This document shows positions 43,286 to 54,644 of a stretch of DNA of 64,000 nt, piece after piece. The stretch comes from Branchinecta lynchi. Taxonomy: Eukaryota; Arthropoda; Branchiopoda; Anostraca; Branchinectidae. The notes under the pieces are model-generated. The model did no database searches and had not been told where the DNA came from. It saw only the letters and a list, made by a program, of their open reading frames with translations. Position numbers and translations under genes: made by a program. Where the stretch lies: the NCBI GenBank assembly GCA_023053575.1, contig JAKZAP010000020.1, positions 21,104,764 to 21,168,763 of the forward strand. The letters are read 5' to 3'. Each line of letters begins with the position of its first letter. The first letter of the stretch is position 1.

Positions 43286-43985
43286 AGTCTAGTACACTAG
43301 CCCCATTTCAGGCACGGTGCTTAAACGTCTAGCACCATGCCTGGGTGCTAGACGTTCAAGCACTGTACCTTGGATTTCATGTATGGTGCATGGATTTCAG
43401 TATACAGTGCATACAGAAAAAACACACTTTCTGTCATCACAACTGAGCACCGGCTCGGACAGGGCTGAAATTACTACTATGAATTAGAGAAATCAAAGAC
43501 AATCCTTTATATATTTTTCACAACAAAAACTAAAGGGCTCTAATGATGATGGAGATGAAAAACCTAACAGAACCCTATCTATTTTCCATGTATTTATCCC
43601 TATCATTCCCCAAGAGCCAATATTCTGGTTGGCTGCTAGGTAGAAAAAGCTGAGGCACAGGATACTTTGCATGCAAAACCCTTGACTATGTAGAAAAGGA
43701 AATGAGGTTTTTCCCATCTGTCATCAGCCGAGCCCTTTTGTTTTTGTTTTGAAAAATATATAAAGGATTGTCTCTGATTTCTCTAATTCATGGTAGTAAT
43801 TTCAGCCCTGTCCGAGCTGGTGCTCAGTTGTTATGACAGAAACTGTGTTTTTGATGTATGCACTGTATACTGAAATCCATGCACCATACATGAAATCCAA
43901 GGTACAGTGCTTGAACGTCTAGCACCCAGGCATGGTGTTAGACGTTTGAGCACCGTGCCTGAAAAGGGGCTAGTGTACTAGACTG
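43286..43985. mobile_element. Long foldback element with 9-bp target duplication (Mutator-like candidate)
   Basis: Arms of about 254 bp (43286-43539 and 43732-43985) are near-perfect inverses, starting AGTCTAGTACACTAGCCCC. The element is flanked by CTTGGACTC at 43277-43285 and 43986-43994. A 9-bp duplication with long inverted repeats is typical of Mutator-like elements. Each arm has its own hairpin around AAACGTCTAGCACC/GGGTGCTAGACGTT. The ~190-bp spacer has no coding motif. Confidence 0.8.
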
Positions 43986-43994
43986 CTTGGACTC

Positions 43995-45165
43995 TACTGT
44001 CAGATACCTCGACTTCAAAAATGCATTTTGACCATCAGATACCAAAGTAACTGCAAAAAAGACTTTAGACCTGCTTTAGACCATAGCACCTGCAAAAATG
44101 CAACTCTTGTCATTTTCATATACTTTTGAGTTAAGGGCTCCTTTTAACACTTGATATCCTGAATAGGTTTTCGATCAGCTTCATTCAACGGTTTACCATT
44201 TAACTTAGCCCAAGGTTAAAATGTAAATGTTCAAAGAAGCATACAGTAGAAGCATGCTTCTCAGAAGTTTAGATTAAAACAGCATCATTTTCATTCACTT
44301 ACTCTGTCAAATGTCAACTATCAGTCAGCCTAATTATCTAAATAAGTTAAGAGCTCTTACTCTTCTTAGTCCTAAGTGGCTAAGAGTAAGAATGTGTGTT
44401 TTGGGGGGGGGGGTGTTTCGGGTCTTCATCTTATAATTTAGCCCAGTTTCCAGAATGCAACTCATGAAATTGTTGCCTTTGAAGTGAACAAACGTCCACA
44501 GAACCAATAGAGCCATACCTCTAGTTTCTGTTCTATCAGGCCAGAATTCTGACACACTCGTCTGAGGGTTTTAAATATTTTGCTTTAACATTCCGCTGCT
44601 CGACTCGAAATAGAACGCCATCTGTTACAGCTCCCACAAACTCGTTGACAATGACTCGTTCTGGCTGCATTTTGAAATATATAAATGCAGTTTTGGGAAA
44701 GGGATACTAGTCGAGGAATATAGATATTTGTTTTAAAACAGGTAGGATGATTTACAGCATACAGGCGTAGACGGTCAATATATTTTAAACTGAAGTCTAT
44801 CAGACAAAGTTCATCTTCTTGGCCAGTCTGGACACTGGCCGTTAGGTAGCGCTGAGAATGACTGTGAAGAAAACATAGAGCGTGTTCCAACTTTCTAATG
44901 AACAATAGCCTAGTAACTGTTAGCAAGAACAAATAATCAGATAGAACCTCCGTCTTTGGTACCGTGCAACGACTATGAATTCCCCGACAAAACTGAGCGG
45001 ACCTAGATTTATTTACCATAGCTTTACCCGTCTACTCTACTTCCGTCTTCGCCGTTGCTCACCACAGAGAAAGAAAATGCAGGAGGCGACGAGGCATACT
45101 CCACGCGCTGACCCGCTCTTGAGCGCGTCCAAAAAACCATTCAGCTTTGTCTTCTACTTTTCCTG
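43995..45165. other. No recognised gene
   Basis: A 144-codon minus-strand frame at 44585-45019 shows no family motif and lacks supporting splice or promoter signals. Nothing else is identified. Confidence 0.45.
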
Positions 45166-46404
45166 AAGGCACTGTCTAGGGAACCGGGAGTCGTACTTTA
45201 TGTCCTACGGGCTACGGAACCGGTAGTTCTGACGGAAACCAAACCATATGAGCTGCGATTCCGGGATCTGACGTCATTAACTAACGGAAACTTGTACGTG
45301 CTGGCTCCCGTTCCGGTAGTAATTGGAAATAGCTCACGGAAACTTCATCGCACCAGCTTCTCGTCCGGTAGCCTCACAGAATTGTGTACCCAGAAGCTAG
45401 GGAGCCGGTAGTTGATACCGAAAACTGTATAATTGGAGCTTCTGTTCCGGTAGTGTCTACGTGGAATATAAAACTCACGGAATAGTTTGGATGAGAGCTA
45501 GGATGCCGGGATTTTCACGGACTTAGAGAAAATAACATTGGACAAAATTCACTACCGGAACCCATATATTGAGAGCTAAGGTACCGGTAGCAACTACTAT
45601 TTGCTTGAAAATGACCAGCTCACGGACACAGGTGACTATGGGCTAGGGTTCCGGTAGTGACGAAAATAAAAAAAAATAGGACTCACGGACCCATGTCAGT
45701 GTAGACTAGGAAACCGGAAGTGAATATTTTTTACTCACGGAACCCAGCTCTTGCGAGCTGCGGTTCCGGTAGTGCCAAAAAATAAAATTAAAAACTCATG
45801 GACGGGTGTCAATATGGACTTTGAGTCCGGTACGGCTCACTGAATCCAGTTATACATCTTATTTTTTAGTCTGCACTGACATGGGTACGTGAGTTCAATT
45901 TTTTTTTCATCACTACCGGAACCCTAGCCCATAGCCATCTGTGTCCGTGAGCTGCTCATTTTCAAGCAAATAGTAGTTTCTACCGGTACCTTAGCTCTCA
46001 ATATATGGGTTCCGGTAGTGAATTTTTTCCCATGTTATTTTCTCTAAGTCCGTGAAAATCCCGGCATCCTAGCTCTCATCCAAACTATTCCGTGAGTTTT
46101 ATATTCCACGTAGACACTACCGGAACAGAAGCTCCAATTATACAGTTTCCGGTATCAACTACCGGCTCCCTAGCTTCTGAGTACACAATTCCGTGAGGCT
46201 ACCGGACGAGAAGCTGGTGCGATGAAGTTTCCGTGAGCTATTTCCAAATACTACCGGAACGGGAGCCAGCACATACAAGTTTCCGTTAGTTAATGACGTC
46301 AGATCCCGGAATCGAAGCTCATATGGTTTGGTTTCCGTGAGAACTACCGGTTCCGTAGCCCGTAGGACATAATGTACGACTCCCGGTTCCCTAGACAGTG
46401 CCTT
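45166..46404. repeat. 1.24-kb palindrome built of repeated hairpin modules
   Basis: The left arm (45166-45708) and right arm (45867-46404) are near-perfect reverse complements, both starting AAGGCACTGTCTAGGGAACC. Each arm is a series of 7-9 modules of about 40-48 bp, of the form CTCACGGAACC, a variable stretch with AGCT, then GGTTCCGGTAGTG, separated by AT-rich spacers. Single modules can fold themselves: at about 45732 GGAACC pairs with GGTTCC and AGCTC with GAGCT. The 158-bp spacer holds two more modules. No open frame spans it, and no family name is known to me. Confidence 0.9.
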
Positions 46405-46669
46405 TCCTTAAGGTGGTTTCACAGCGATATAGCTAATTGTAGAGGTAACGAAACGTGATGTGGCGCGAAGCTACTAACCTCCGCTCGTTCACAACGGAAA
46501 AGGTACGGGCATGTACTCGACTCCGCATAGTCACAATAAGAAGATAGGGAGATGGACGTTCTATCTGATTATTTGTTCTTGCTATTAGTTACTATTTTCG
46601 TTCCAACCTCGTAACAAGTTACGACGCTGACCGTTCCAATCTCCAGGAAATAGTAACTAAATCGTAACT

Positions 46670-46870
46670 GTTTATTCAAACAATGTTTACAACGGATACG
46701 TCAGCTATGATTCTTCATCAGCGATATTTCGGCCCTTCTTGGCAAGGGTCCTCGTCAGGCTGGCAATCCTCTGGTTCAACTTCGGGGAAGAAAACAAACC
46801 TGTTACCGTATCCGTTGTAAACATTGTTTGAATAAATGTTTCAAAGTCAGCTTGGGCTCAAAGAATATTT
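46670..46870. mobile_element. Short foldback with hammerhead core, subfamily 2
   Basis: The direct repeat AAATCGTAACT flanks it at 46659-46669 and 46871-46881. Inside, TTATTCAAACAATGTTTACA is inverted at the other end (TGTAAACATTGTTTGAATAA). It ends AAAGTCAGCTTGGGCT, like subfamily 1 at 35467-35832. Confidence 0.75.
46719..46762 (-). ncRNA. Hammerhead ribozyme motif
   Basis: Minus strand: CAGC, CTGACGA (46758-46752), stem II GGACCCTT...AAGGGCC, GAAA (46730-46727), TATC, then GCTG pairing with CAGC. Predicted cleavage follows C46723 (AUC site). Confidence 0.72.
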
Positions 46871-46881
46871 AAATCGTAACT

Positions 46882-47550
46882 ATTTGCTTACCATGCTCAG
46901 GAGCGTAGTAAACGTGGTAGCTACGCATCTCTGTAACGTGATTGGTCGGATTCGCCCGTGGCATAATATTCTGTTGGAAAATAGAAAAATCGTTCTAGCG
47001 TTGATGGCAAAAAGCCAAAATGCATGACCTCTTGCGTAGTAACTATGGTAAGTAGGGTGGAACACGCCCGTCAAGTACACAACCATTTCCAAAGCAGGAT
47101 TTTCTTGGGATTTTCAAACTCGTCGTCAGGCATCAGGAAAAAAAATTAACAAGCTGGCTCAATGGCTCTAGCCGTGTAGCCTAACTAAGTTTGTTTACCC
47201 TTGATGGGTCTGACTGTGGGTATAATTTATGTTTGCCTACATTTGGAAATTGGCTAAAAGTCAAGGTCTACAACGCAGATATCTGTTCCAGATTATTACA
47301 GTGTAGAAATCTTTTTTTTTTATATATTTGGACATAGAAACTACCGTAAAGACCAGTCTCCAACAAACCCGTGATTTTTGGATACCCAATGCCAAATGTT
47401 GGGTATCCAGCGTTTGGTATACCATATGCCTAATGCTGGATACATTATGTAAAATGCTGGATACTTCGACCCAGTCAAATATTGATGATTTGAATGAAGC
47501 TCACAATAAGAATTAATTTATATTGTTGTTTGGCATAGGGTATAAAAAAT
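46882..47550. other. No recognised gene
   Basis: AT-rich sequence with a small local repeat of TGCTGGATAC and GGGTATCCAG at about 47400-47465. Confidence 0.45.
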
Positions 47551-47559
47551 CAGGGGTCA

Positions 47560-48085
47560 AGACTCCTCCCAAAGGTCTTGAGAAAGTACTTTCGTCGGAC
47601 GAAGCCCGGCGAAAGTTCACTTGTTTGTCGGTATCCTGCAATAACATTTGTCGAAATCCTGCAGACAGTCCTGCTTTTTGTCGGAGCTCGGTATTCTCTA
47701 CAGCATATCGGGTTCTTTTTATACGTAAGGAATACAGAGAAGAAATAAAATTTGTATGCTTTTGTTGGGCGCCGTCAGCTCGATGGCGACCTCGGATTCT
47801 TTTTACATGCAAGAAATAAAATATTGCAAATATTTGTCGGGCAAAACACAGAAGAAATCGAATTCTTCATGCTTTTGTCGAGCCTCTGCGTTGTCGTCGG
47901 CACATCGGGTTCTTTTTGTACATAAGGAATACAGAAGAAATGAAATTTTGTATGCTTTTTTTGGGCGTCGGTCGACTCGTCGGCACTTCGGGTTCTATTT
48001 AGACGTAAGAAATCAAAATCTGCAAACTTTGTCGGGCGCACCCGGTAAGTTCAAGTCTCGTAGGCACAGCGGGTTATTTTACAAG
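47560..48085. repeat. Tandem repeat with GTCGGCACATCGGGTTC units
   Basis: Diverged units with landmark GGGTTCTTTTTATACGTAAG occur at about 47707, 47794, 47907 and 47989, a spacing of roughly 80-115 bp. Another partial unit lies at 50050-50090, beyond the LINE at 48085-50045, so that LINE landed inside the array. Confidence 0.6.
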
Positions 48086-50045
48086 TATTCACCCACTTCT
48101 ATAAAATAGAACTAGTGGAGTACATAAAGAAAAGAAAGAAACACAGCTTAAATTAGGATACAGATTTACACTTCAAACAGATTACACTTCAAAAACAGAC
48201 AAGACCATGATGCGGAGTAAACGCGGCGACCGACAGATTCTTATGCAGCTCGTCAAGCTTAACAGTTATATTAGTTACTAAAAATTTATTTATCATTTTT
48301 CGATTTTTATACCAAATTGGCAAGTAGAGGAGGAATTTACAGTAGCGGAAGTATGCTATTCGAATAGCTGCTATATCCTTTTTGTTCAGCAAGGGGTAGA
48401 GTCCCGAAAGGTAAAGGACCGAGTGGTCGCAGTAAGTTGCGTAAAGCTTAGCAAGAGCCCTACAGTTATATTTTCCGCGGTTGGCAACGGTTTTGGCATA
48501 TCCAAACTGAATTTTGTTTTTAGTGTCAAGAACTGCTTGATGTGGAAAATTTGACATTTTTTCTGTAATAGAAATACCGAGCCAACGGATTTTTGATACA
48601 CAAGGGATGAAAAAATTAAAACACTTTGGGAGTTATTGTTAGAAGAAGACGAATTAAAAGGGAGAAATTCACATTTATCAGCGTTTAGAGACAGACCGAT
48701 TTGAAAGAAAGACAATGAAACTTTTGAAATCATCCGAGAAAGAGTGACTTTAGATCTTGAGATTAGCAACAAATCGTCAGCATATGCAATGTAAGAAATA
48801 TCAGAAAAAAACAGGTTGAGGTTATAATTTGACAGGATATGGGAAACACAAATTTTGAAAATACTCGGAGAGAGTCTACCCCCCTGCCGGACGCCCCGAC
48901 GTACTGGAACAGTAAGGGGTGAACCAGAGAATTTTCAGACACGAATTTGTGTACCAAAACCGAAGTACGGATATAACAGACAAATTGACTCCCTTTGAAT
49001 GCAGAGCAAAGAAGGCTTGACTATGAACAACAGAATCAAAAGCCTTAGAAAGGTCAAGCGCACAAATATATAGTTTATGCCCCTTTTTAGAAGAATCTTT
49101 AAAGTTTAACTGAACAGGCAACTTATTTTTACATCTTAGATTCAAATACATTGAATTATTACAACACCTATTGGGGATTTTCATTCTGTCCACAGTAGTC
49201 TTCAGTAGGGACGTTGGGAATGTGGACGCTTTCCCATGGTGAATCCGTCCACAATTCGCCCGCGAAAATCACTGCACTATCACTACACAAGACACCTCAC
49301 TCGCTAGCACTAGTTTTTGGCACTGCAGACTGCAGACACTTCTTTGTTTATTTGATACACAATTTATTTACTCGTTTGCTGCTGGTGTTGTTGCCAAATG
49401 TTCCAGGCACCATAGAGATATCACAAAAACGGGAAGAGCGGCAAGCACAACGGGATAATCGATTATTTGGAAATATCAGAAAAAACAAACCAACGCTTTT
49501 TCATCGGGTTTTCAAGATTATTTAAGCGAACAAGTGATGGGTAACTAGACTGTCGTATCCTAGCCCTTTTCGGTTAAACTTTAAGGGTAGTAGCAAGAGC
49601 ACGATGAGCGTGTTGGCAGCTAATTCTTGGTTGGAAATCGAATTGATTTTCCCTGAGATTAATATTTGTAGTCAATATGGCAAAAGAACGTATTCAAACA
49701 CTTTACTGAGATTACAAGCAACAGTTACGGGACGGTACGAAGCAGTATCAAAAGGCGATTTACCTCGTTTGAAAACTGAAGTGACTGTGCCACAAAGGAA
49801 GCTGTCGCATATACACATTAGAAAAATCAATTGTAAATGCTGGTGAAGAGCTGTACAATCCGACTGTAGGTAGTGCGATTCAATACCGTCAGTATCAACG
49901 GAACAAGACTTCAGTTTTTTCAGAGAACTAGATATAGCACTCAGATTATCCGGTATAATGAGTGACTGGACTAGCCGTGTGGGCAGAACTCGATTAAGAA
50001 GTTTCTGGTAATGTGCATGCACCTGGAAGTGAATTACAGACAAAA
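48085..50045 (-). mobile_element. LINE reverse-transcriptase fragment, itself interrupted
   Basis: Minus-strand pieces in order are GTVTSVFKRGKSPFDTASYR, ENQFDFQPRISCQHAHRALA, an interruption at about 49640-49200, then ICALDLSKAFDSVVHSQAFF, a decayed GRPAGG-type turn, YIAYADDLLLIS and SLNADKCEFLPFN. The C-terminal end (KLYATYCDHSVLYLSG, AIRIAYFRYCKFLLYL) is related to family C. Multiple frameshifts make it dead. Confidence 0.8.
49200..49640 (-). other. LINE 5'UTR-like insertion inside the reverse transcriptase
   Basis: The minus strand reads AT-rich leader sequence, GTCTGCAGTCTGCAGTG, then CACCATGGGAAAGCGTCCAC followed soon by a stop. It separates two parts of one RT domain. The strong start context suggests the 5' UTR and first ORF1 codons of an element; this is an inference. 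Confidence 0.35.
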
Positions 50046-50079
50046 TATGTTTTTTGTTCGGGCGTCAGTATTCTCGTCG

Positions 50080-50160
50080 GCACATTGGTTTTTATGGCAC
50101 TTGAGCTTACTCAAGTGCCATATAGCGATCGTACTGTCTTTCGGTCTGTCCACATTTTGT
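50080..50160 (+). repeat. R1 terminal hairpin
   Basis: TATGGCACTTGAGC is followed by CTCAAGTGCCATATAGCGAT, the same start as R1 at 22781. The following ~480 bp show no recognised feature. Confidence 0.5.
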
Positions 50161-50639
50161 TTTTAATTACAAACATTAAAGGAATAAATAATTTGAATGT
50201 TTCTTGATTCTGATTATCCAGATGGCATCGTCCAGTGACATTTGTGTGCGGATGGCATCTTCTATGAAGCTCAACAGACATAAATATTCCTTAGTCCAAA
50301 CTTACTGCGAATCATATTTGATACTCAACAGCCATCCATGCGAAAATATCTCTTAGTCTCAAAAACAACGTTGGACCAGTGCAAACTGTCGTGACTTTGT
50401 TACAAGTATCCCAGGACTACCCTAAGGTATTTCTGAAAAAAAAGGTATTAGTTGTCAATTTTCCATCAGTCACATCTGCTTCATGTCTTAATTGTCTCGT
50501 CTTGTTCTAATTGAACTCCTGAATTTAAAACACAAATATTTGGAATCTGGAGTAGCTTTTTCTTTCTTTCTTTTTTTAATTTAGCAACCCCCGAAAAAGC
50601 TGCCTTTTTCTTGGATCTAGTGTGGGACACGTCACTTAG

Positions 50640-51135
50640 GCGCTGAGTTTCTGCTCAGAAAATACTAGTTTTCACTCGAAACCAAAAACTCAACTCCCCC
50701 ACCGAGTCTGGATCCGGCCCGGATCTCAGAATTGCACATGACCTTTGTACCGTCCAAGTTTTCGTCCCAATCCCCTCCATCGATTGGGTCCCTACGCATG
50801 TTTACAGAATTTCCGGAGCCCTCCGTCAACTCCCCTCGCCATAGTCGGGATGGGGTGGGAAAACATTACGGAAACATCTGAGGCATCCGTCTGCTCATAC
50901 CCCCCCCCCCCCCCCCCAAGAGTTTTCTTCAAATGGGATCACCCAATTTCGCAACTCACGCAGGACAACATAATCCCGGATTCCCCTTCCCCCCCCCCCC
51001 ACAGGGATGGTGAAATCGGGAAAAAAACATTCCGTTGAGCAACGTGTCGGGTTCTTTATAAGCGTGTCAAGTTTCATCGTCGTGCCCAAAGTAGCAAAAA
51101 CCGGGCAGACGTTTACGATCGCTATATGAGCTGGT
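50640..51135 (-). repeat. R1-related G/C-rich fragment
   Basis: TCGGGTTCTTTATAAGCGTG, AAGTTTCATCGTCGTGCCC and runs of 14-19 C correspond to the inverted R1 pattern. It ends near CGATCGCTATATGAGCTGG. Confidence 0.5.
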
Positions 51136-51599
51136 AGTGCTGGTATATGGGTACAAAGTAAAAAATACTGCTAAATATATGACAGTATATAAATTTGTTT
51201 TTGAGGTTTTTTCAGCCATATTTTATGTTGATTGCGTCCCCTGAGTTATTCAAAAGGTATCTGTTCACTGAAAAGTGAATGAGCGGGTGGGATTGACTTA
51301 GTTGTCATAAAGGGTCGACTCAGTTCCTCTAATATGGGAATACTACTGGGATTATGCGGAAAGAAAAGGTACAGTAATTTTCAACCCGAAATCGTTCGTA
51401 TCGACTAGTAATAATCGATTTTCATATACTGGACTTTCTCTATCCGATTTGTTGTACCCCTATGTGCTTGTAACTGTGTTGTATGCTTGACGGTCATGGT
51501 TTACGAAAAATTAAAATAAAATGGCAAATGAAATCGACTGGGGGTAGACGAAACTGACGATGGAGTGCTTGGCATTCGTCCGTATTTGTTTGAGCCACA
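51136..51599. other. No recognised gene
   Basis: AT-rich sequence without motif. Confidence 0.4.
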
Positions 51600-53282
51600 G
51601 TCAGGCCCGTATCCAGGAATTTATTTCGGGGGGGGGGGGGGGTTCAGTTCAGTTCAGTTCAGTTTATTTTACGACCCAAATACATTTAACTATGTTGCCA
51701 GTACCCGCCCCAAGAAAGGTAGAAAAAAGCACTTGCGGTTGGGCGGGTACATAAAACTCATATCCTAACTAATAATTAACTAGAAACAAAACATACCAGA
51801 AAAAAGCACTAAAACAAGAAATAATAACCAATCTCTCATCAACTCATTTATTAATAATAATGAGAAAAAAGAAAAATAATAAGAAAGACAAGAAGAAAAA
51901 ACTATGAACCTTGGCCTAACAAATACTTTTTCAATTTATTTTTAAATAGCCCCAGGTGCTCAGCCGCCCGAATGCTCTCCGGAACAGAGTTCCACACATT
52001 AGGCACTGAAAATCTAGTAGGGAAGCCGGCCCTGGTTCCACTTCTATGCGGGACAACGAAGTCACTAGCATGACGTGTTTCATAATGATGCAAAGATCTA
52101 TTGTCACTAAAATAATCACGAAAAACCTCTGGACTTGCATCACTCCAACATTGATAAGCAAAAATTCCGACTTGGTACTCCCGCAGCTGTCCTACATTAA
52201 GCACTTGCAATTTTTTGAAACAAGCTGCAGTGTTGTGTGCACCTTCAACATATCCACCAATAAGACGCATCGCTTTATTTTGAAGAATCTGAACACGTTT
52301 AGAATTCACATAAAAATTGCTTGCCCATAACATGCAGCCATACGAAATATATGGGTGAATCAAAGCGTGGTATAAAAGCAATAAAATTCTCGGAGGTAAA
52401 AATTTTTTGAAACGTCGAATTGCTCCCAGACCACGGGCAACCTTTGTTGCAACAACATCGCTGTGGCGTTTCCACGAAAGATTACAATCAATGTAAAAAC
52501 CTAAATAACGGATTTCCTGAACCTGAACTACAGGCTTATTATCAAACAGAATTCTACCATTAATATCACTGGGCTTACCAACTCTAGAATATAAAATAAA
52601 ATTAGTCTTAGCAACGTTTACTGATAACAAACTCAATCTAGTAAATACGGAGAAATTTCTCAGGACACCATTCACTTTCAACACAAGACTATCCAAACAA
52701 CGACTAGAAAACGTGACTGCAGTGTCATCAGCGAACGACGTTAAGGAACAATCCGGAAGATAAAACCTCATGCTATCTACGTAAACCAGATAAAGAAGTG
52801 GACCAAGGACCGACCCCTGCGGCACACCACACGACACTCGATAAGGGGAAGAAAAAACATCATCAATCATCACTTTAACAGACCTCCCGCACAAATAACT
52901 TTCAAACCACTTCAGACTCACTCCTTTAATACCCAAGCATTCTAGCCTTTGCAATAAAATTCTAAAATCTACCGTGTCAAATGCTTTCCTAAAATCAAAA
53001 GATACTGTTAGGGGGATCTCACCTTTTTCTAAACAATTATTTACAAAATCAACAAGATGAATAGCAGCATGACTAGTAGAGTGACCTTTTCTAAACCCGA
53101 ATTGGGTGTCACTGAGTACTTGGGTGTCACTGGGTTGCCTGCGGGTCGGACAAAAAAGTACGAAAAAGACATAGATCAGAGGGAAAACCCTATACAATTG
53201 ATTGTATTTTTCGGGGGGGGGGGGGGGGGGGGGGTCAGCCTCCTAACCCCCCCCCCCCCCCCTGGATACGGCCCTGGCCACA
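51600..53282. mobile_element. Poly-G-ended element interrupted by a LINE
   Basis: GGCCCGTATCCAGGAATTTA and a G run at the left mirror a C run, CTGGATACGGCCCTGG, at the right. The right part holds about 22 G and, shortly after, about 15 C. The LINE at 51643-53115 lies between the ends. Confidence 0.6.
51643..53115 (-). mobile_element. 5'-truncated LINE with open reverse-transcriptase frame and (GTTCA)n tail
   Basis: A minus-strand frame of about 405 LINE-derived codons (53115 to 51902) is uninterrupted. RT motifs are DTQFGFRKGHSTSHAAIHL, VSFDFRKAFDTVDFRILL, CGVPQGSVLGPLLYLVY and SFADDTAVTF, with the catalytic Asp pair intact. The end carries VQEIRYLGFYIDCNLSWKRH and FSVPNVWNSVPESIR. The 3' UTR (51901-51665) precedes five copies of TGAAC on the minus strand. 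The endonuclease and first RT motifs are missing. The intact frame and clean tail indicate a recent insertion. Confidence 0.93.
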
Positions 53283-54640
53283 GTATTTAATAGCCTCACC
53301 CCTACTTCCATTGAAAAGCCGCTTTTGTGTTGAGATTCAAATTTTTCGCATCATAATAGAATTTTCCGCTGTGGGGACGGCCGTAGAGATTTCGAATGTC
53401 AGCACTAGGACATATAGTGAAACAAATCGGTTAACGCAAGCCAAATAATTCAGTTAAAAGATACAAAAATAATTTGGCTTTTCGTTCAAACTTCAGTCGA
53501 ACCAATCTAACTCCCTTTCCCGTCTTGGCTTGCGCAAGTTGCTGAAATCTTTCTTAGACTTCTGGTCCGGAACAAGGAAACCGTATGCCGTAATACGGTA
53601 CAACCTCATTTGAACCTTTGTTTGCTGCCAGACGAAGTATATGCTAGCCTAAAGCACATGCTCGTCTGTTTAGATCATCAGGCTATTTTTGTTAGCCTAT
53701 CAGGTGCGGTTTAGGACGCACGCGGGAACAGCTCATACGAGGTCAGCAACCTTACGAACGATGGGGGCAATGTGGTGATGTTAGGTCCAGTTGGAATTCA
53801 GTCTGAAAAATGTGAGGAAGAGAAGAGGAGTAGAGTGGTCAGGTTCGGGGTTCCGTTTGCAGGTAAAGTGTTGCTTTCCCCCGAGTAGTTTGCTGGTGAC
53901 GGAGGATCAGCTATGAGTAAAAGGTTTACGTTGGTTGGTGAAACTAACCAAACTAAAACATGTCAGGTTCTTTAATGTAGAACACTGAATGTAGATCGAT
54001 CAATAGGGTCGGCAGGGATACATGCCCGGCCCCATATTATACAATGACCATACACAGACAAGATAAATGAATCGCTCCTCTGTAATACATACACACACAC
54101 AAAGAGACTCGATGTGTAGTTAGAAATGAAAGAAAAAATGGTGACATATATTAAACGAACTGTTCAAATCAAACTCCATAGCCGACCTAGTTTAAGTTTA
54201 ATTGCGTTCAGTGAAAGAATGTTTCTTTCAAATTATTTTCCGGTTTGAGCTATCATGTAATTGTAGGTTCATATCCTGTGCCTAAACAGTCCGTTGGCCG
54301 GACAGCTCCTAACCCTTCTAGAGAAAGATGGTTAGAAAATAAAAGTAAAATTCCTTCTTTGACCATTCTATTTTTTTTCTATCTGGTATTTATCCTGTTT
54401 GAAAGAAAAAGGATATTAAAGCTATGCGATCCTCTTACGTTTTTGTAGTTTTCTTCTTTTTCTCCCTCCTTGACAAAGAAACTCTAAAATTATTAGTTAG
54501 TACTCTCTACCATATATGACGGAAATTGCTTGTTCTCCACAGAAAACTGTCCAAAACGGCGTACGCGCGTTTGTCGCCCTCTCGTGGGCTTATTGGTCTG
54601 TTTGTTGTCGTCTTGTACGATTTATGTGTTAAAAATAAAT
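53283..54640. other. No recognised gene
   Basis: Short frames only. A CA-rich microsatellite-like stretch (ACATACACACACACAAAG) lies at about 54087. Confidence 0.4.
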
Positions 54641-54644
54641 TATT

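Noticed and set aside
44585..45019. 144-codon minus-strand open frame as a gene
   Set aside because: It has no family motif, signal peptide or supporting splice or promoter signal, and lies in a repeat-rich region; length alone is not evidence.
47560..48085. Regularly spaced repeats as a CRISPR-like array
   Set aside because: The units diverge, spacing varies from about 80 to 115 bp, and the genome is eukaryotic.
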